Shown: piece after piece, positions 8,827 to 16,498 of the stretch
Layout of the letters: each line of letters begins with the position of its first letter
Position numbering within the stretch: the first letter of the stretch is position 1
Assembly (NCBI RefSeq): GCF_029076445.1
Contig: NZ_JARESG010000012.1
Location: forward strand, 1-64,000
Source of the DNA: Pseudarthrobacter naphthalenicus
Lineage (GTDB): Bacteria; Actinomycetota; Actinomycetes; Actinomycetales; Micrococcaceae
Direction of reading: 5' to 3'
DNA length: 64,000 bases
The notes under the pieces: model-generated
What the model saw: the letters and a program-made list of their open reading frames with translations, nothing else
Database searches by the model: none
What the model was told of the DNA's origin: nothing
Position numbers and translations under genes: made by a program

Positions 8827-9375
8827 TCAGTAACCCGGTGCCGCCGTCCTGATCATTTCGCCGGCCGGGTCTGCCAGGTACCAGACACCGCCAACGCCCT
8901 GGCCCATGACGTCACCCGGCTCCTTGTCCTTCGCGTAGTAGTACAGCGGCAGTCCATTCAAGGTCAGCTGCTTTGCACCTTCCGGCGTCGTGATGGTTCC
9001 CAGCACTCCGGTGACCCCGTCAGCGGAGGGTTTGGCTGCGACGGTGAGCGCTCGTGGCCACGATGCCAGGCATGCGCCGGTGCAGGCGCTGGTGCCCGAA
9101 TCCTTGGTGTCTTTGGCGAAGAAGTAGAGACTCATGCCCTTCGCGTCCACCACAATCCTGCCGGCGCTTGATGCCGCGGTCATGAGGTCGACGGCGGGTG
9201 CTTTGGTTGCAGCGGTGGGCGCCGCGGACGTGGCGGCGGGTCCGGTCACTGCCGGAGCGGCGGAGGACCCGCCGGGGGCAGCCGTTGTGGTGCTGGTTCC
9301 CGGGCTGCCGGCGCATCCTGCCAGTCCGGCCATGAGGGCCATGGCCGCAAGGCTGGTGGCCAGATGCTTTTTCAT
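8827..9375 (-). CDS. Secreted-repeat lipoprotein (COG4315 type)
   Basis: A lipoprotein signal with lipobox LAGC is followed by a Thr/Ala/Pro linker. Two copies of the COG4315 repeat come next: GMSLYFFAKDTKDSGTSACTG with CLASWP, then GLPLYYYAKDKEPGDVMGQG with VGGVWYLADP. Proteins with this repeat are exported and of unknown function, often found with ECF sigma factors. The start ATG at 9375 is sound. Upstream on this strand is an ECF-type promoter (9430-9457) almost identical to that of the neighbouring sigma gene, so it is very likely a target of that sigma factor. Confidence 0.88.
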   Translation of the reverse strand: MKKHLATSLAAMALMAGLAGCAGSPGTSTTTAAPGGSSAAPAVTGPAATSAAPTAATKAPAVDLMTAASSAGRIVVDAKGMSLYFFAKDTKDSGTSACTGACLASWPRALTVAAKPSADGVTGVLGTITTPEGAKQLTLNGLPLYYYAKDKEPGDVMGQGVGGVWYLADPAGEMIRTAAPGY

Positions 9376-9429
9376 GGAATGCTCCCTCGAACTGATGGCC
9401 CGGCGTCGGATCGCCGGACGCTAACCGGT

Positions 9430-9457
9430 ATGACGCCCCACGGTAAAGAATGGTTCA
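9430..9457 (-). promoter_or_regulatory. ECF promoter of the lipoprotein gene
   Basis: On the minus strand TGAACC (9457-9452) is separated by 16 nt from CGTCAT (9435-9430). This is the -35/-10 pattern of SigL/SigK-type ECF factors and matches the + strand promoter at 9504-9531. Transcription would start about 9423, giving a leader of roughly 48 nt. Confidence 0.72.
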
Positions 9458-9503
9458 AAGCGGTGGCCGCCTGGTCCGCCGCCGTGCGGGCCCTAGCCGC
9501 GGG

Positions 9504-9531
9504 TGAACCGTTTGCCCGTGGCGGACGTCGT
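9504..9531 (+). promoter_or_regulatory. ECF promoter of the sigma gene (autoregulation)
   Basis: TGAACC (9504-9509), 16 nt, then CGTCGT (9526-9531). It shares the -35, the spacer length and the CGTC core with the divergent promoter at 9430-9457. It lies about 90 bp before the sigma-factor start and implies positive autoregulation. Confidence 0.72.
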
Positions 9532-9620
9532 ATCAGCGGAACCAACGGAGCCCGGCCGGGACCCGGGCGGGCGACGCTGAGGGGCGGGCGCCGCTGAGGC
9601 AGGGACGGGAGGAGGCAGGC

Positions 9621-10121
9621 ATGCCGCTGGACGAGGATGTGGTGGCCGCGATTTACCGCGAACACGGCCCCGCCCTGCGCCGGTTTGTGCTGAGTGCCTC
9701 CCGGGACCCGCAGGTTGCCGAAGACGTGGTCCAGGAGACGGTGCTGCGCGTGTGGCAGCAGGCGCCGGACATCACGGGCAGCCTGCGCAGCTACCTGTTC
9801 CGGACGGCGCGCAACATCATGATTGACAACTACCGGAAAGCACAGCGCAGGCCTGCCGAGGTGGCTGAACGCGAAATCGCGGATCCCGCCGAGGCCGTTG
9901 AGCGGGTGGATGAACTGCTCAACCGGGTGCTCATGGAGGAGGCCCTGCTCCGGCTCAGCAGCGAACACCGGGACGTCCTGGTGGCGCTCCACTACCGCCG
10001 TTTCACAGTCAACGAGGCCGCCCTGCAACTGAATATTCCCAGCGGAACGGTGAAGTCGCGGGCGTACTACGCGGTCCGGGCATTACGGACCATCCTGGAT
10101 GAGATGGGGGTGGAACGGTGA
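9621..10121 (+). CDS. ECF sigma factor, SigK/SigL-like
   Basis: 166 residues with region 2 (AIYREHGPALRRFVLSASRD, AEDVVQETVLRVWQQ, LRSYLFRTARNIMIDNYRK) and region 4 (LSSEHRDVLVALHYRRFTVN, AALQLNIPSGTVKSRAYYAV). The start ATG at 9621 is preceded by GGGAGGAGG. The gene overlaps the downstream anti-sigma gene by 4 bp (GTGA). Paired promoters indicate that it drives itself and the divergent lipoprotein gene. By family it should respond to envelope or redox stress sensed by its RskA-type partner; the actual signal cannot be read here. Confidence 0.92.
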   Translation: MPLDEDVVAAIYREHGPALRRFVLSASRDPQVAEDVVQETVLRVWQQAPDITGSLRSYLFRTARNIMIDNYRKAQRRPAEVAEREIADPAEAVERVDELLNRVLMEEALLRLSSEHRDVLVALHYRRFTVNEAALQLNIPSGTVKSRAYYAVRALRTILDEMGVER

Positions 10122-10783
10122 ACGCCGAGGAATTGCACCACTTGCTGGGCGCCTACGTGCTTGGGGGGCTTGATTCCGCAGACGCGCAACGCTTCGAAGC
10201 CCATCTCCGGGGGTGTGCGCAGTGCAGCGCGGACCTCGCTGAACTGGAAAGCCTGCCGGCCCTGCTGGACGCGCTTCCGGTGCCGGACGCGGTGGCACTC
10301 ACCGGTCCGTCCCGCGGCGCCGCCGCGGCAGACCCGGCCACCTCCGTGCCCAAGGCGGTCCTCGGTGAACTGGCCGCCCGGCGTCGTAAATCACGACGCC
10401 GGTGGGCAGCGCTGGTGGGCGCCGTCGCCGCCGCGTGCCTCGCATTGGGCGTGGCCGCAGGCCCACTCCTGAACCGGCCGCCGCAGCCGGACGCCAGCTA
10501 CTCCGTCCAGGCCGATAACGGCCTGCGTTTCAGCGTTGACCTGGCCCGGAAGAACTGGGGTACCGAGCTGGCGGTTAACGGCAGCAGCATGCCGCTGACC
10601 GGAACGTACTCACTGTGGGTGCGGGACCGCGCCGGCGGGGAGGACCGCGCCTGCGCCTGGACCGCCACACCGAGCGGGCGGGTCAAGGTCACCGGCGCCA
10701 CCCCGGTGCAGCTGGCCAGCATCGCCACCGTGGAGCTGCGGGACGATGATGCGAAGACCGTCGCCGTGATCACCGTCCCCTGA
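10118..10783 (+). CDS. RskA-type anti-sigma factor with zinc-finger-like N-terminus
   Basis: The N-terminus (MNAEELHHLLGAYVLGGLDS, RFEAHLRGCAQCSADL) carries the HxxxCxxC anti-sigma signature. One membrane helix follows near residues 90-110 (WAALVGAVAAACLALGVAAG). The rest is an external beta-rich RskA-C-like domain (FSVDLARKNWGTELAVNGSS, TGTYSLWVRD, ATVELRDDDAKTVAVITVP). The start is GTG overlapping the sigma stop. It should hold the sigma factor at the membrane until the external domain is processed or altered. Confidence 0.88.
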   Translation: MNAEELHHLLGAYVLGGLDSADAQRFEAHLRGCAQCSADLAELESLPALLDALPVPDAVALTGPSRGAAAADPATSVPKAVLGELAARRRKSRRRWAALVGAVAAACLALGVAAGPLLNRPPQPDASYSVQADNGLRFSVDLARKNWGTELAVNGSSMPLTGTYSLWVRDRAGGEDRACAWTATPSGRVKVTGATPVQLASIATVELRDDDAKTVAVITVP

Positions 10784-10828
10784 GTCCCGCCGCACCGGCC
10801 GTTCCCCAAGGCCGGAGTGGACGTCAGA

Positions 10829-11659
10829 TTATCGCGACATCTTGGCCAGCTTGGCCCGGACCACCATGTACACGCCGTAGCAAATCAGGCCGGCACCCAC
10901 GGCGGCGAGCAGATACACACCGAAGGGCTGGTCCCGGAGTGCTTTCAGGCCGCCGTCCAGGCCCGTGGAGTTCTCCGGATGGGCACTCAGGGTGGCGATC
11001 ACGATCAGCAGGCCCGTCAGCAGCAGCACCGCGCCTTTGGCAACGTAGCCGGCAACGCCCAGGACCGTGACCGCCGTGCGTGCCTGCGGTGAGGAAGGCA
11101 TGACCAGGTGTTTTTCGAAGGATTTCTTGATTCCCCTGATGGCATACACGGCCCCGGTGATGGCGATGCCTGCACCCACCAGGACCAACAGGGCCACGCC
11201 GCCGGGGGCCTTCATGACGGTCAGGGTGAGGTCGCTCGCCTTTTGCCGGTTGTCGTTTCCGGAGCCTGTTCCCATGGCGAAGGCAGCGAGCGTCAGGGCA
11301 AAACCGGCGAACACCAGGCACTGCGCTGCTGCCTTGCCCTTTTCCGCCGCTTTCTTCTTGGTCGGAAGCCGGTTGTAATCGAAGATCGCATCGCTGGCCT
11401 GCCAGATCGCCAGTGCGGCGCACGCGGCGAAGCTTGCCCAGAGAAGGAAGGGGCCGGCAGGCTGGCTGGCGAGCTCGGCCACAGCACCGCTGAAGTCCGC
11501 GTTCCCTGCTCCGCCCATGGCCAGGCGGATGGCGATAGCGCCGATCAGAAAGTGCAGGACGCCGCTCGCGGCAAACCCCGCCCGTGCCAGCAACTCCAAA
11601 GCACGCGAGTTGGTGACGTCCTCCGCCGCGTCTGCGGCCTGCTTTAATTCTCTTTTGAT
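10829..11659 (-). CDS. DUF1206 membrane protein
   Basis: The sequence has three repeated units of two membrane helices (RAGFAASGVLHFLIGAIAIR; QCLVFAGFALTLAAFAMG; GVAGYVAKGAVLLLTGLLIV), the DUF1206 layout, about six spans. The function is unknown. Homologues start about 15 residues before LELLARAGF. Here that point is an ATC codon (11659) with AAAGGA 6 nt upstream and no ATG/GTG/TTG near it. The closest canonical codon is an ATG at 11728, which would place a perfect inverted repeat (11694-11714) inside the gene. The ATC start is therefore proposed, with caution. Confidence 0.82.
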   Translation of the reverse strand: MKRELKQAADAAEDVTNSRALELLARAGFAASGVLHFLIGAIAIRLAMGGAGNADFSGAVAELASQPAGPFLLWASFAACAALAIWQASDAIFDYNRLPTKKKAAEKGKAAAQCLVFAGFALTLAAFAMGTGSGNDNRQKASDLTLTVMKAPGGVALLVLVGAGIAITGAVYAIRGIKKSFEKHLVMPSSPQARTAVTVLGVAGYVAKGAVLLLTGLLIVIATLSAHPENSTGLDGGLKALRDQPFGVYLLAAVGAGLICYGVYMVVRAKLAKMSR

Positions 11660-11693
11660 GACGGTTCCTTTGGCCGGCGCCAGGGAGGCGCAA

Positions 11694-11714
11694 ATTGTGT
11701 GCCCCCCACACAAT
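11694..11714. promoter_or_regulatory. Perfect 8-bp inverted repeat upstream of the DUF1206 gene
   Basis: ATTGTGTG (11694-11701), five C residues, then CACACAAT (11707-11714). It lies 35-55 bp before the proposed start of the DUF1206 gene and about 150 bp before the divergent WXG100-like gene. It could be an operator or an RNA hairpin for either gene. Confidence 0.5.
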
Positions 11715-11860
11715 CCCCATCGTGCCATGCAACGACTGCCATCAACAGTCCCGCCATCCGCCGCGCCCATGGGGAGTGATCCCCATCGCGGGGCACTGGC
11801 CGCCGTGCAACCATATGTTCAGCGATATACCCACACGTATCACTTCCCGGGGGAGAAACC

Positions 11861-13453
11861 ATGACCTTTTACGGCGCGGACGTCAGTCAGCTGCGTGAGC
11901 TGGCGAAGGCCGTCGACAAGGCGGCCACCCTGTTGAGCAGCCGGGCCAGCTCCCTGCAGGGTCAGATTCAGTCCGCGCCATGGAAGGGCCGTGACGGTGA
12001 GATGTTCCGGCAGGATTGGGCGTCAAGCCACCGCCCTGCCCTGGAACGCGTAGCGTCCAGCCTGCGCCATAACTCCAAGCTGCTGTTGCAGCACGCGAAC
12101 GAGCAGGAACAAGCGTCTGATGCGGCCGGCGCCGGGAGCAGCGGCACTGGCGGGGGAAGCGTTCTGGACAAACTCAAGGGTTGGGGCGGCCGCGCTCAGA
12201 CATGGCTCGAGGAGCAGATACAGAAGGCTGCCGAGGCGAAGGCCCACCAGCAGGAGCTCGAACGTGGACTCAACGAGGCGGCCAAGGACAGCCCGGAAGA
12301 GCAGGCGAAGTGGTGGGCGGGGCTGTCCGAGGCGGACCGGCAGTACCTGATCGAAGGCGAAGGTGAGCACGGCCCCCTTGCCGCTGAGCTGATGAAGATG
12401 GACGGCGGCATCCCGGAAGCTGCCCAGGCCCAGGCCACTGACCATCTCCAGCAACTTGCCCTGGCGGACACCGCAATCTACACCGAGGCCGGCAAAGCCT
12501 CCATTGACGGCCGGGTGGCCTGGTTCCACGCCGGCGCCGAAGTGGGCACCGTGGTGGTCGAAAACGCTGACGGTTCAGCCACGCTCAAGGTCTACGGAAA
12601 CATCGGCCTGGGCGTCAATGACCACACCGGATCGGGAAACATCACCCTTAACGGGGAAACCTCCCGCGAGTTCAAGTTCGGCAGTGCTGAGGAGGCCATG
12701 GCCGCCCGGAACCAGCTGTACCGTGAGCTTCCGCCGGACAGCGCCGGCAAGATCAAGGACGTGGCCACCAACGCGCCGGTCTACCTCGCAGCAACCATCC
12801 AGGAGGCTGCGCAGGACAACGGTACGTCCAGCTGGGACGACAAGGTCAAGGGAACGTTCTCTCTTGAGGCCAAGGGTGACGCCGGCGCCGCGTCCGGCTC
12901 CGCAAAGCTGGATCTCGCTTACGAGCGGAACCTGACGGACGGCACCGCGAAGGCCAGCGGCGAAGTGTCCGCCCAGGGCAAGCTGGACCTGGACGGCCAA
13001 CTGTTCACGGCCTCCGGCAAGGGTGGCCTGGAAGTCAGCCTGGACAAGGACAGCAACATCGATTCGATCGCGGTATCAATGGAGGGCAACGTAGCGCAGG
13101 GAGTCAGCGCGGGACCTGACATTGAGGGCGCCAAGCTCGAGTCCAACGTGACCGTTGGTTCGCAGAGCACCGTCAAGATCGATGTGGACTACACGCCGGA
13201 CAATGCCGCCGTGATCGACAGCTACATGCGCAACGTGGCGCTGGGTGACAACCAGGCGGCAGCCGCTGACGCGGCCAAACTGTACGAGGCAGGTTCCGCC
13301 ACCGTCCAGGTGAACAACGTGGTGACGGTGTCCAACGAGGCCGGCGTGGACTTCAAGGCGGGCGAGGTGGAGCTGAAGACGGAGAACAAGGCAACCACCA
13401 ACGTGTCCACGTACTATAAGGTCGCGAACGACACCAAGCTCGAGCGGCTCTGA
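11861..13453 (+). CDS. WXG100-like protein with long beta-rich C-terminal region
   Basis: 530 residues. The first 100 form a WXG100-type helical hairpin (MTFYGADVSQLRELAKAVDK, then QSAPWKGRDGEMFRQDW with the W-x-G turn). A Gly linker and a charged helix follow, then WWAGLSEADRQYLIEG as seen in large type VII substrates. From about residue 210 the sequence is a long repetitive beta region of alternating polar and hydrophobic residues (SGSAKLDLAYERNLTDGTAK, EVSAQGKLDLDGQLFTASG). Export by a type VII system is a reasonable inference, although no secretion genes lie in the window. The function is unknown. A strong ribosome site (GGGGGAG) precedes the ATG. The next gene follows after 43 bp. Confidence 0.7.
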   Translation: MTFYGADVSQLRELAKAVDKAATLLSSRASSLQGQIQSAPWKGRDGEMFRQDWASSHRPALERVASSLRHNSKLLLQHANEQEQASDAAGAGSSGTGGGSVLDKLKGWGGRAQTWLEEQIQKAAEAKAHQQELERGLNEAAKDSPEEQAKWWAGLSEADRQYLIEGEGEHGPLAAELMKMDGGIPEAAQAQATDHLQQLALADTAIYTEAGKASIDGRVAWFHAGAEVGTVVVENADGSATLKVYGNIGLGVNDHTGSGNITLNGETSREFKFGSAEEAMAARNQLYRELPPDSAGKIKDVATNAPVYLAATIQEAAQDNGTSSWDDKVKGTFSLEAKGDAGAASGSAKLDLAYERNLTDGTAKASGEVSAQGKLDLDGQLFTASGKGGLEVSLDKDSNIDSIAVSMEGNVAQGVSAGPDIEGAKLESNVTVGSQSTVKIDVDYTPDNAAVIDSYMRNVALGDNQAAAADAAKLYEAGSATVQVNNVVTVSNEAGVDFKAGEVELKTENKATTNVSTYYKVANDTKLERL

Positions 13454-13496
13454 CCTGGCCGTGCCTGATCCCAAGACTTACCGCCAAGGAGCAACC

Positions 13497-13943
13497 ATGT
13501 CAGTGCACATCGAATCCCCGTTGGGCTTTACCGCGGACTTTCCCGAGCACACCCAGGTCCTCGAGGATTCCGCCGCCGGACCCAACACCGAGCAGTACGG
13601 CCTGCTCGGCGGCGTCCTCGTCACCGTGATCAAGGACGATAACTCCGTCACGGATGCGCCCGCTGCCAACGGCTGGGCACACCTGATGTCGGACTTCTAC
13701 CGGGATGAACACGCCGGTGTTGTATTGACTGAAGGTGAGCTGAACCTTCCCGGAAAAGCGGCGTATGCCGTCCTGGTGGGCTACTCGGATTCTGCCGGAG
13801 CGGCGAGGGTGGCCGCGACGGTCGGGGTGTGGGAAAACAACCGGTTCATCGGCGTTGTGGTGATCTGGCCGTATGTCAACCCGGAAATCGAACCGCGCGT
13901 GGACATGCTCAAGGAGATCGTCGCCTCAATCAGCGTGGCCTGA
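13497..13943 (+). CDS. Small partner protein, DcrB/PsbP-like fold suspected
   Basis: 148 residues, no signal peptide. The pattern (HIESPLGFTADFPEH, GVLVTVIKDDNSV, LPGKAAYAVLVGYSD, NNRFIGVVVIWPYVN, PRVDMLKEIVASISV) resembles the small alpha/beta DcrB/PsbP-like domains often encoded next to WXG100 proteins, perhaps as chaperones. The start ATG at 13497 follows AAGGAG by 5 nt. It forms an apparent two-gene operon with the WXG100-like gene. The assignment is by pattern only. Confidence 0.65.
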   Translation: MSVHIESPLGFTADFPEHTQVLEDSAAGPNTEQYGLLGGVLVTVIKDDNSVTDAPAANGWAHLMSDFYRDEHAGVVLTEGELNLPGKAAYAVLVGYSDSAGAARVAATVGVWENNRFIGVVVIWPYVNPEIEPRVDMLKEIVASISVA

Positions 13944-13944
13944 C

Positions 13945-14016
13945 CCAACTAGGTAGCAGTAAGTGTCGTTTTGAGCGCTCAAAACGACAGATAGCGCTAC
14001 CTACATTCTGGGTTGG
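13945..14016. repeat. Palindromic intergenic repeat, family A, copy 1
   Basis: Two arms around the perfect core GTCGTTTTGAGC/GCTCAAAACGAC (13965-13988) extend with few mismatches to GTAGC...GCTAC and CCAAC...GTTGG. The same element occurs at 26715-26773 and, inverted, at 32466-32518. Here it fills the gap between two convergent genes, where its hairpin could end transcription in both directions. Confidence 0.92.
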
Positions 14017-14021
14017 CGGGT

Positions 14022-14945
14022 TCAGCGGCGCCGGTAGCAGAGGTCGAAGATCAACCGGCCGGCCTCATGGGCTTTGGCTTCGAAGCTGGTCCGGATGCGG
14101 CCCTCGAAGCGGGGAGCCCAGCCTCCGGTCTCATCCACGCCCTCGTTGGGGCCGGTGTGTTCGGTACTGACCGGGGCCCTGCCCTCCCGGACCGGCGCGC
14201 CGCCCACCAAGGACTCGACGCCGGACTGCCACACCTGGGTGAGGGGGCTTTCGGGCCCGTGGCGCTCGCCGGTGTGCAGGTTTTCAAAGTCCGCGGAGTC
14301 CGCCAGGACGTCGCGGACGTGCACGGCGTAGTTGGACCAGTCGGTCGCGATCCGCCACAGGCCGCCCGGCGTGAGCGCCCGCGCCGCAAGCGCTGCGAAC
14401 TCCGGCTGGATGAGGCGCCGCTTGTGGTGCCGTGACTTGTGCCAAGGGTCGGGGAAAAACACCCAGAGCTCGCTGACGGAGCCTGCCGGCAGCATGGTGG
14501 CCAGTACCTCGGGCGCGTTGGCCTCCACCACCCGGACATTGCTTAGCCCTCTGCTGTTGATCTTGATGATGGTGTTGGCCAGGCCCGGCGTGTAGACCTC
14601 CACGGCGAGGAAATCCGTGTCCGGGTTCTGTTCGGCGGCATGGCAGATGGCATCGCCCAGCCCGGAGCCGATCTCCACAATCAGCGGCGCCTTCCGGCCG
14701 AATTCCGCCTCGGCGTCGAACGTGTAGTCCGGGTGGACCGAGGTGTTCGCAATGTGCCGGGGCACGTTCACAGCCCAGCGGTCTGAATGCTCTTCCCAGG
14801 CTGTCTGGCGGCGGCCCTGCAGGCGGGTTCCGCGGCGCACGAAGCTGACGGGCCTGCCGCCGTACGTGCCGAACGACGCCTGGGTTCCGGGGGTCACCGG
14901 CCGCGGGACATGCGGAGGCTGGGGGGTTTCTGGGGATTCGCTCAT
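14022..14945 (-). CDS. trmB: tRNA (guanine-N7-)-methyltransferase
   Basis: The protein has the SAM-binding motif IVEIGSGLGDAICHAA, the TrmB signature WVFFPDPWHKSRHHKRRL, and the C-terminal T/SN-rich segment LWRIATDWSNYAVHVRDVL. It makes m7G46 in tRNA variable loops. The ATG at 14945 begins MSESPETPQ; the frame stays open further upstream, but that extension is not conserved in character. The C-terminus is longer than the E. coli enzyme, ending in a basic YRRR. It diverges from the MFS gene at 15023. Confidence 0.93.
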   Translation of the reverse strand: MSESPETPQPPHVPRPVTPGTQASFGTYGGRPVSFVRRGTRLQGRRQTAWEEHSDRWAVNVPRHIANTSVHPDYTFDAEAEFGRKAPLIVEIGSGLGDAICHAAEQNPDTDFLAVEVYTPGLANTIIKINSRGLSNVRVVEANAPEVLATMLPAGSVSELWVFFPDPWHKSRHHKRRLIQPEFAALAARALTPGGLWRIATDWSNYAVHVRDVLADSADFENLHTGERHGPESPLTQVWQSGVESLVGGAPVREGRAPVSTEHTGPNEGVDETGGWAPRFEGRIRTSFEAKAHEAGRLIFDLCYRRR

Positions 14946-15022
14946 CCTCTTCAGGATACCCGCGCCGTGCGGTCGGCCCCTGGCGCTTAACCTGCCGGAG
15001 CGCAGGAACAGGCAGTGGCACA

Positions 15023-16321
15023 ATGGGTGCCGTGACCCGAGCTGACAACGTTGACGTACCCGGACTCCTTGTCGACGCCGAGATCGATGATGTCCCGCCG
15101 GCGCCCCCCACCGCCCTCCCGGGCGGCCCCCGCAGCCGCCGCGCCCTGGCCTACCTGGGCCTTTGCCTGGTGCTCATCGGCCTGAACCTCCGGACGGTTT
15201 TCTCGAGTTTCGCGGCGGTACTTCCGGAAATAACGTCCGACGCCGGCCTGCCGGGCTGGGCGGTGGTGGTGCTCACCACAGTGCCGGTCACCCTCCTGGG
15301 CGTTTTCGCGCCGCTTGCCCCGGTTTTGGCGCGCCGGTTCGGCGCGGAACGGGTGCTGCTGGGTGCAATGGCGGTGCTCACGGCAGGGCTGTTGCTGCGG
15401 CCCGCGGACCTTGGCGGGCTGGTGCCTGGCGCCGGTCATCTGCCCACGCTGCTGCTGGGGACCGCGTCCTGCGGTGCGGCCATCGCCCTGTGCAACGTCC
15501 TGCTCCCCGGGTTGGTGAAACGCGATTTCCCGCACCGGCTGGGCCTCATGGGCGGCCTGTACACCACTGCGATCTGTGCCTCGGCTGCCCTCGGCGCCGG
15601 CTTTACGTACCCGGTGTTCACGGCAACGGGGGAGTGGACGGCGGGGCTCTGGTTCTGGGCGCTGCCCGCCGCCGTCGTTCTTCTACTGTTCCTTCCGGTG
15701 GCGCTCCGGCAGCACCCCGTCCGGCACCAGGCCGCCGGGGACGGTGTCAACGTGTGGCGTTCGGCGGTGGCCTGGCAGGTGACCATCTTTATGGTGCTGC
15801 AGGCCATGATGTCCTTCAGCGTGTTCGCGTGGCTGGCTCCGATCCTGCGGGAACGGGGCGTGGACGGCGGCACCGCCGGCCTGATGGTGTCCGCCTCGAT
15901 CCTGATGCAAATGCTGGGCTCGCTGTTCGCCCCTGCCCTCGCGGCACGGTTCAAAGACCAACGCGCCATCAACGTGGTGGTGGCCCTTATGACCGGCGGC
16001 GGCTTCGCGCTGAGCATCTTCGGGCCGCTGGATCTCATTTGGGTGTGGGCCGGGCTGCTGGGGCTGGGGCAGGGGAGCCTGACCGCGGTGGCCCTGACCA
16101 TGATCATGCTGCGGACCCGCGACGGGCACACCGCCGCGCACCTGTCCGGGATGATGCAGGGCGTGGGCTACGGGGTGGGTTCCACCGGCACGCTGATGGT
16201 GGGCCAGCTGCACCAGGCCACCGGATCCTTCACGGCCGCCGGACTGCTCTTCCTGCTGGTGGGCCTGCTGGCCGCAGTGTTCGGCTACCGTGCCGGACGG
16301 AGCAGGTACATCGGCGCCTAG
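15023..16321 (+). CDS. MFS transporter, CynX/NimT family
   Basis: 432 residues with about 12 membrane spans. SRRALAYLGLCLVLIGLNLR and VFSSFAAVLPEITSDAGL at the N-terminus are characteristic of the CynX/NimT group (cyanate or nitroimidazole transport in the named members; the substrate here is unknown). An ATG at 15023 and a GTG at 15032 are both possible. The gene stands alone between trmB and the ABC operon. Confidence 0.85.
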   Translation: MGAVTRADNVDVPGLLVDAEIDDVPPAPPTALPGGPRSRRALAYLGLCLVLIGLNLRTVFSSFAAVLPEITSDAGLPGWAVVVLTTVPVTLLGVFAPLAPVLARRFGAERVLLGAMAVLTAGLLLRPADLGGLVPGAGHLPTLLLGTASCGAAIALCNVLLPGLVKRDFPHRLGLMGGLYTTAICASAALGAGFTYPVFTATGEWTAGLWFWALPAAVVLLLFLPVALRQHPVRHQAAGDGVNVWRSAVAWQVTIFMVLQAMMSFSVFAWLAPILRERGVDGGTAGLMVSASILMQMLGSLFAPALAARFKDQRAINVVVALMTGGGFALSIFGPLDLIWVWAGLLGLGQGSLTAVALTMIMLRTRDGHTAAHLSGMMQGVGYGVGSTGTLMVGQLHQATGSFTAAGLLFLLVGLLAAVFGYRAGRSRYIGA

Positions 16322-16382
16322 CCGTTCCTCGACCCGCACCATCTTCGTTGCCGGAACGTTGCAAAGCCGGGCCGGAAATCCA

Positions 16383-16411
16383 TTGACAGGCCATGAGCCG
16401 CGCCTTAGATT
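16383..16411 (+). promoter_or_regulatory. Sigma-70 (SigA) promoter of the ABC-transporter operon
   Basis: TTGACA (16383-16388), 17 nt, TAGATT (16406-16411). Both boxes and the spacer are near consensus, which is rare in this window. Transcription should start near 16418, about 80 nt before the substrate-binding-protein start. Confidence 0.8.
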
Positions 16412-16420
16412 TGCCGTAAC

Positions 16421-16442
16421 GTGAATCACCTTTCAGGTTCAC
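16421..16442 (+). promoter_or_regulatory. Candidate TetR operator at the transcription start
   Basis: GTGAA (16421-16425) and TTCAC (16438-16442) flank an inner inverted repeat ACCT-ttc-AGGT (16428-16438). It lies just after the strong promoter of the operon that encodes a TetR regulator (22970-23623), the classic place for a self-encoded repressor site. The link to that regulator is inference. Confidence 0.5.
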
Positions 16443-16498
16443 TCCGGATTTCGCTCGCACCACGTTCAGATTTTGCGGTATTCAACGAAAGGCATCCC

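Noticed and set aside
13945..14016. CRISPR-like or transposon-end interpretation of the family A repeat
   Set aside because: Copies are dispersed singly, are palindromic, lack regular spacers, and no transposase gene is near.
14946..15023. Extended trmB start upstream of 14945
   Set aside because: The extra residues (MCHCLFLRSGRLSARG...) look non-coding and overlap the divergent gene's promoter.
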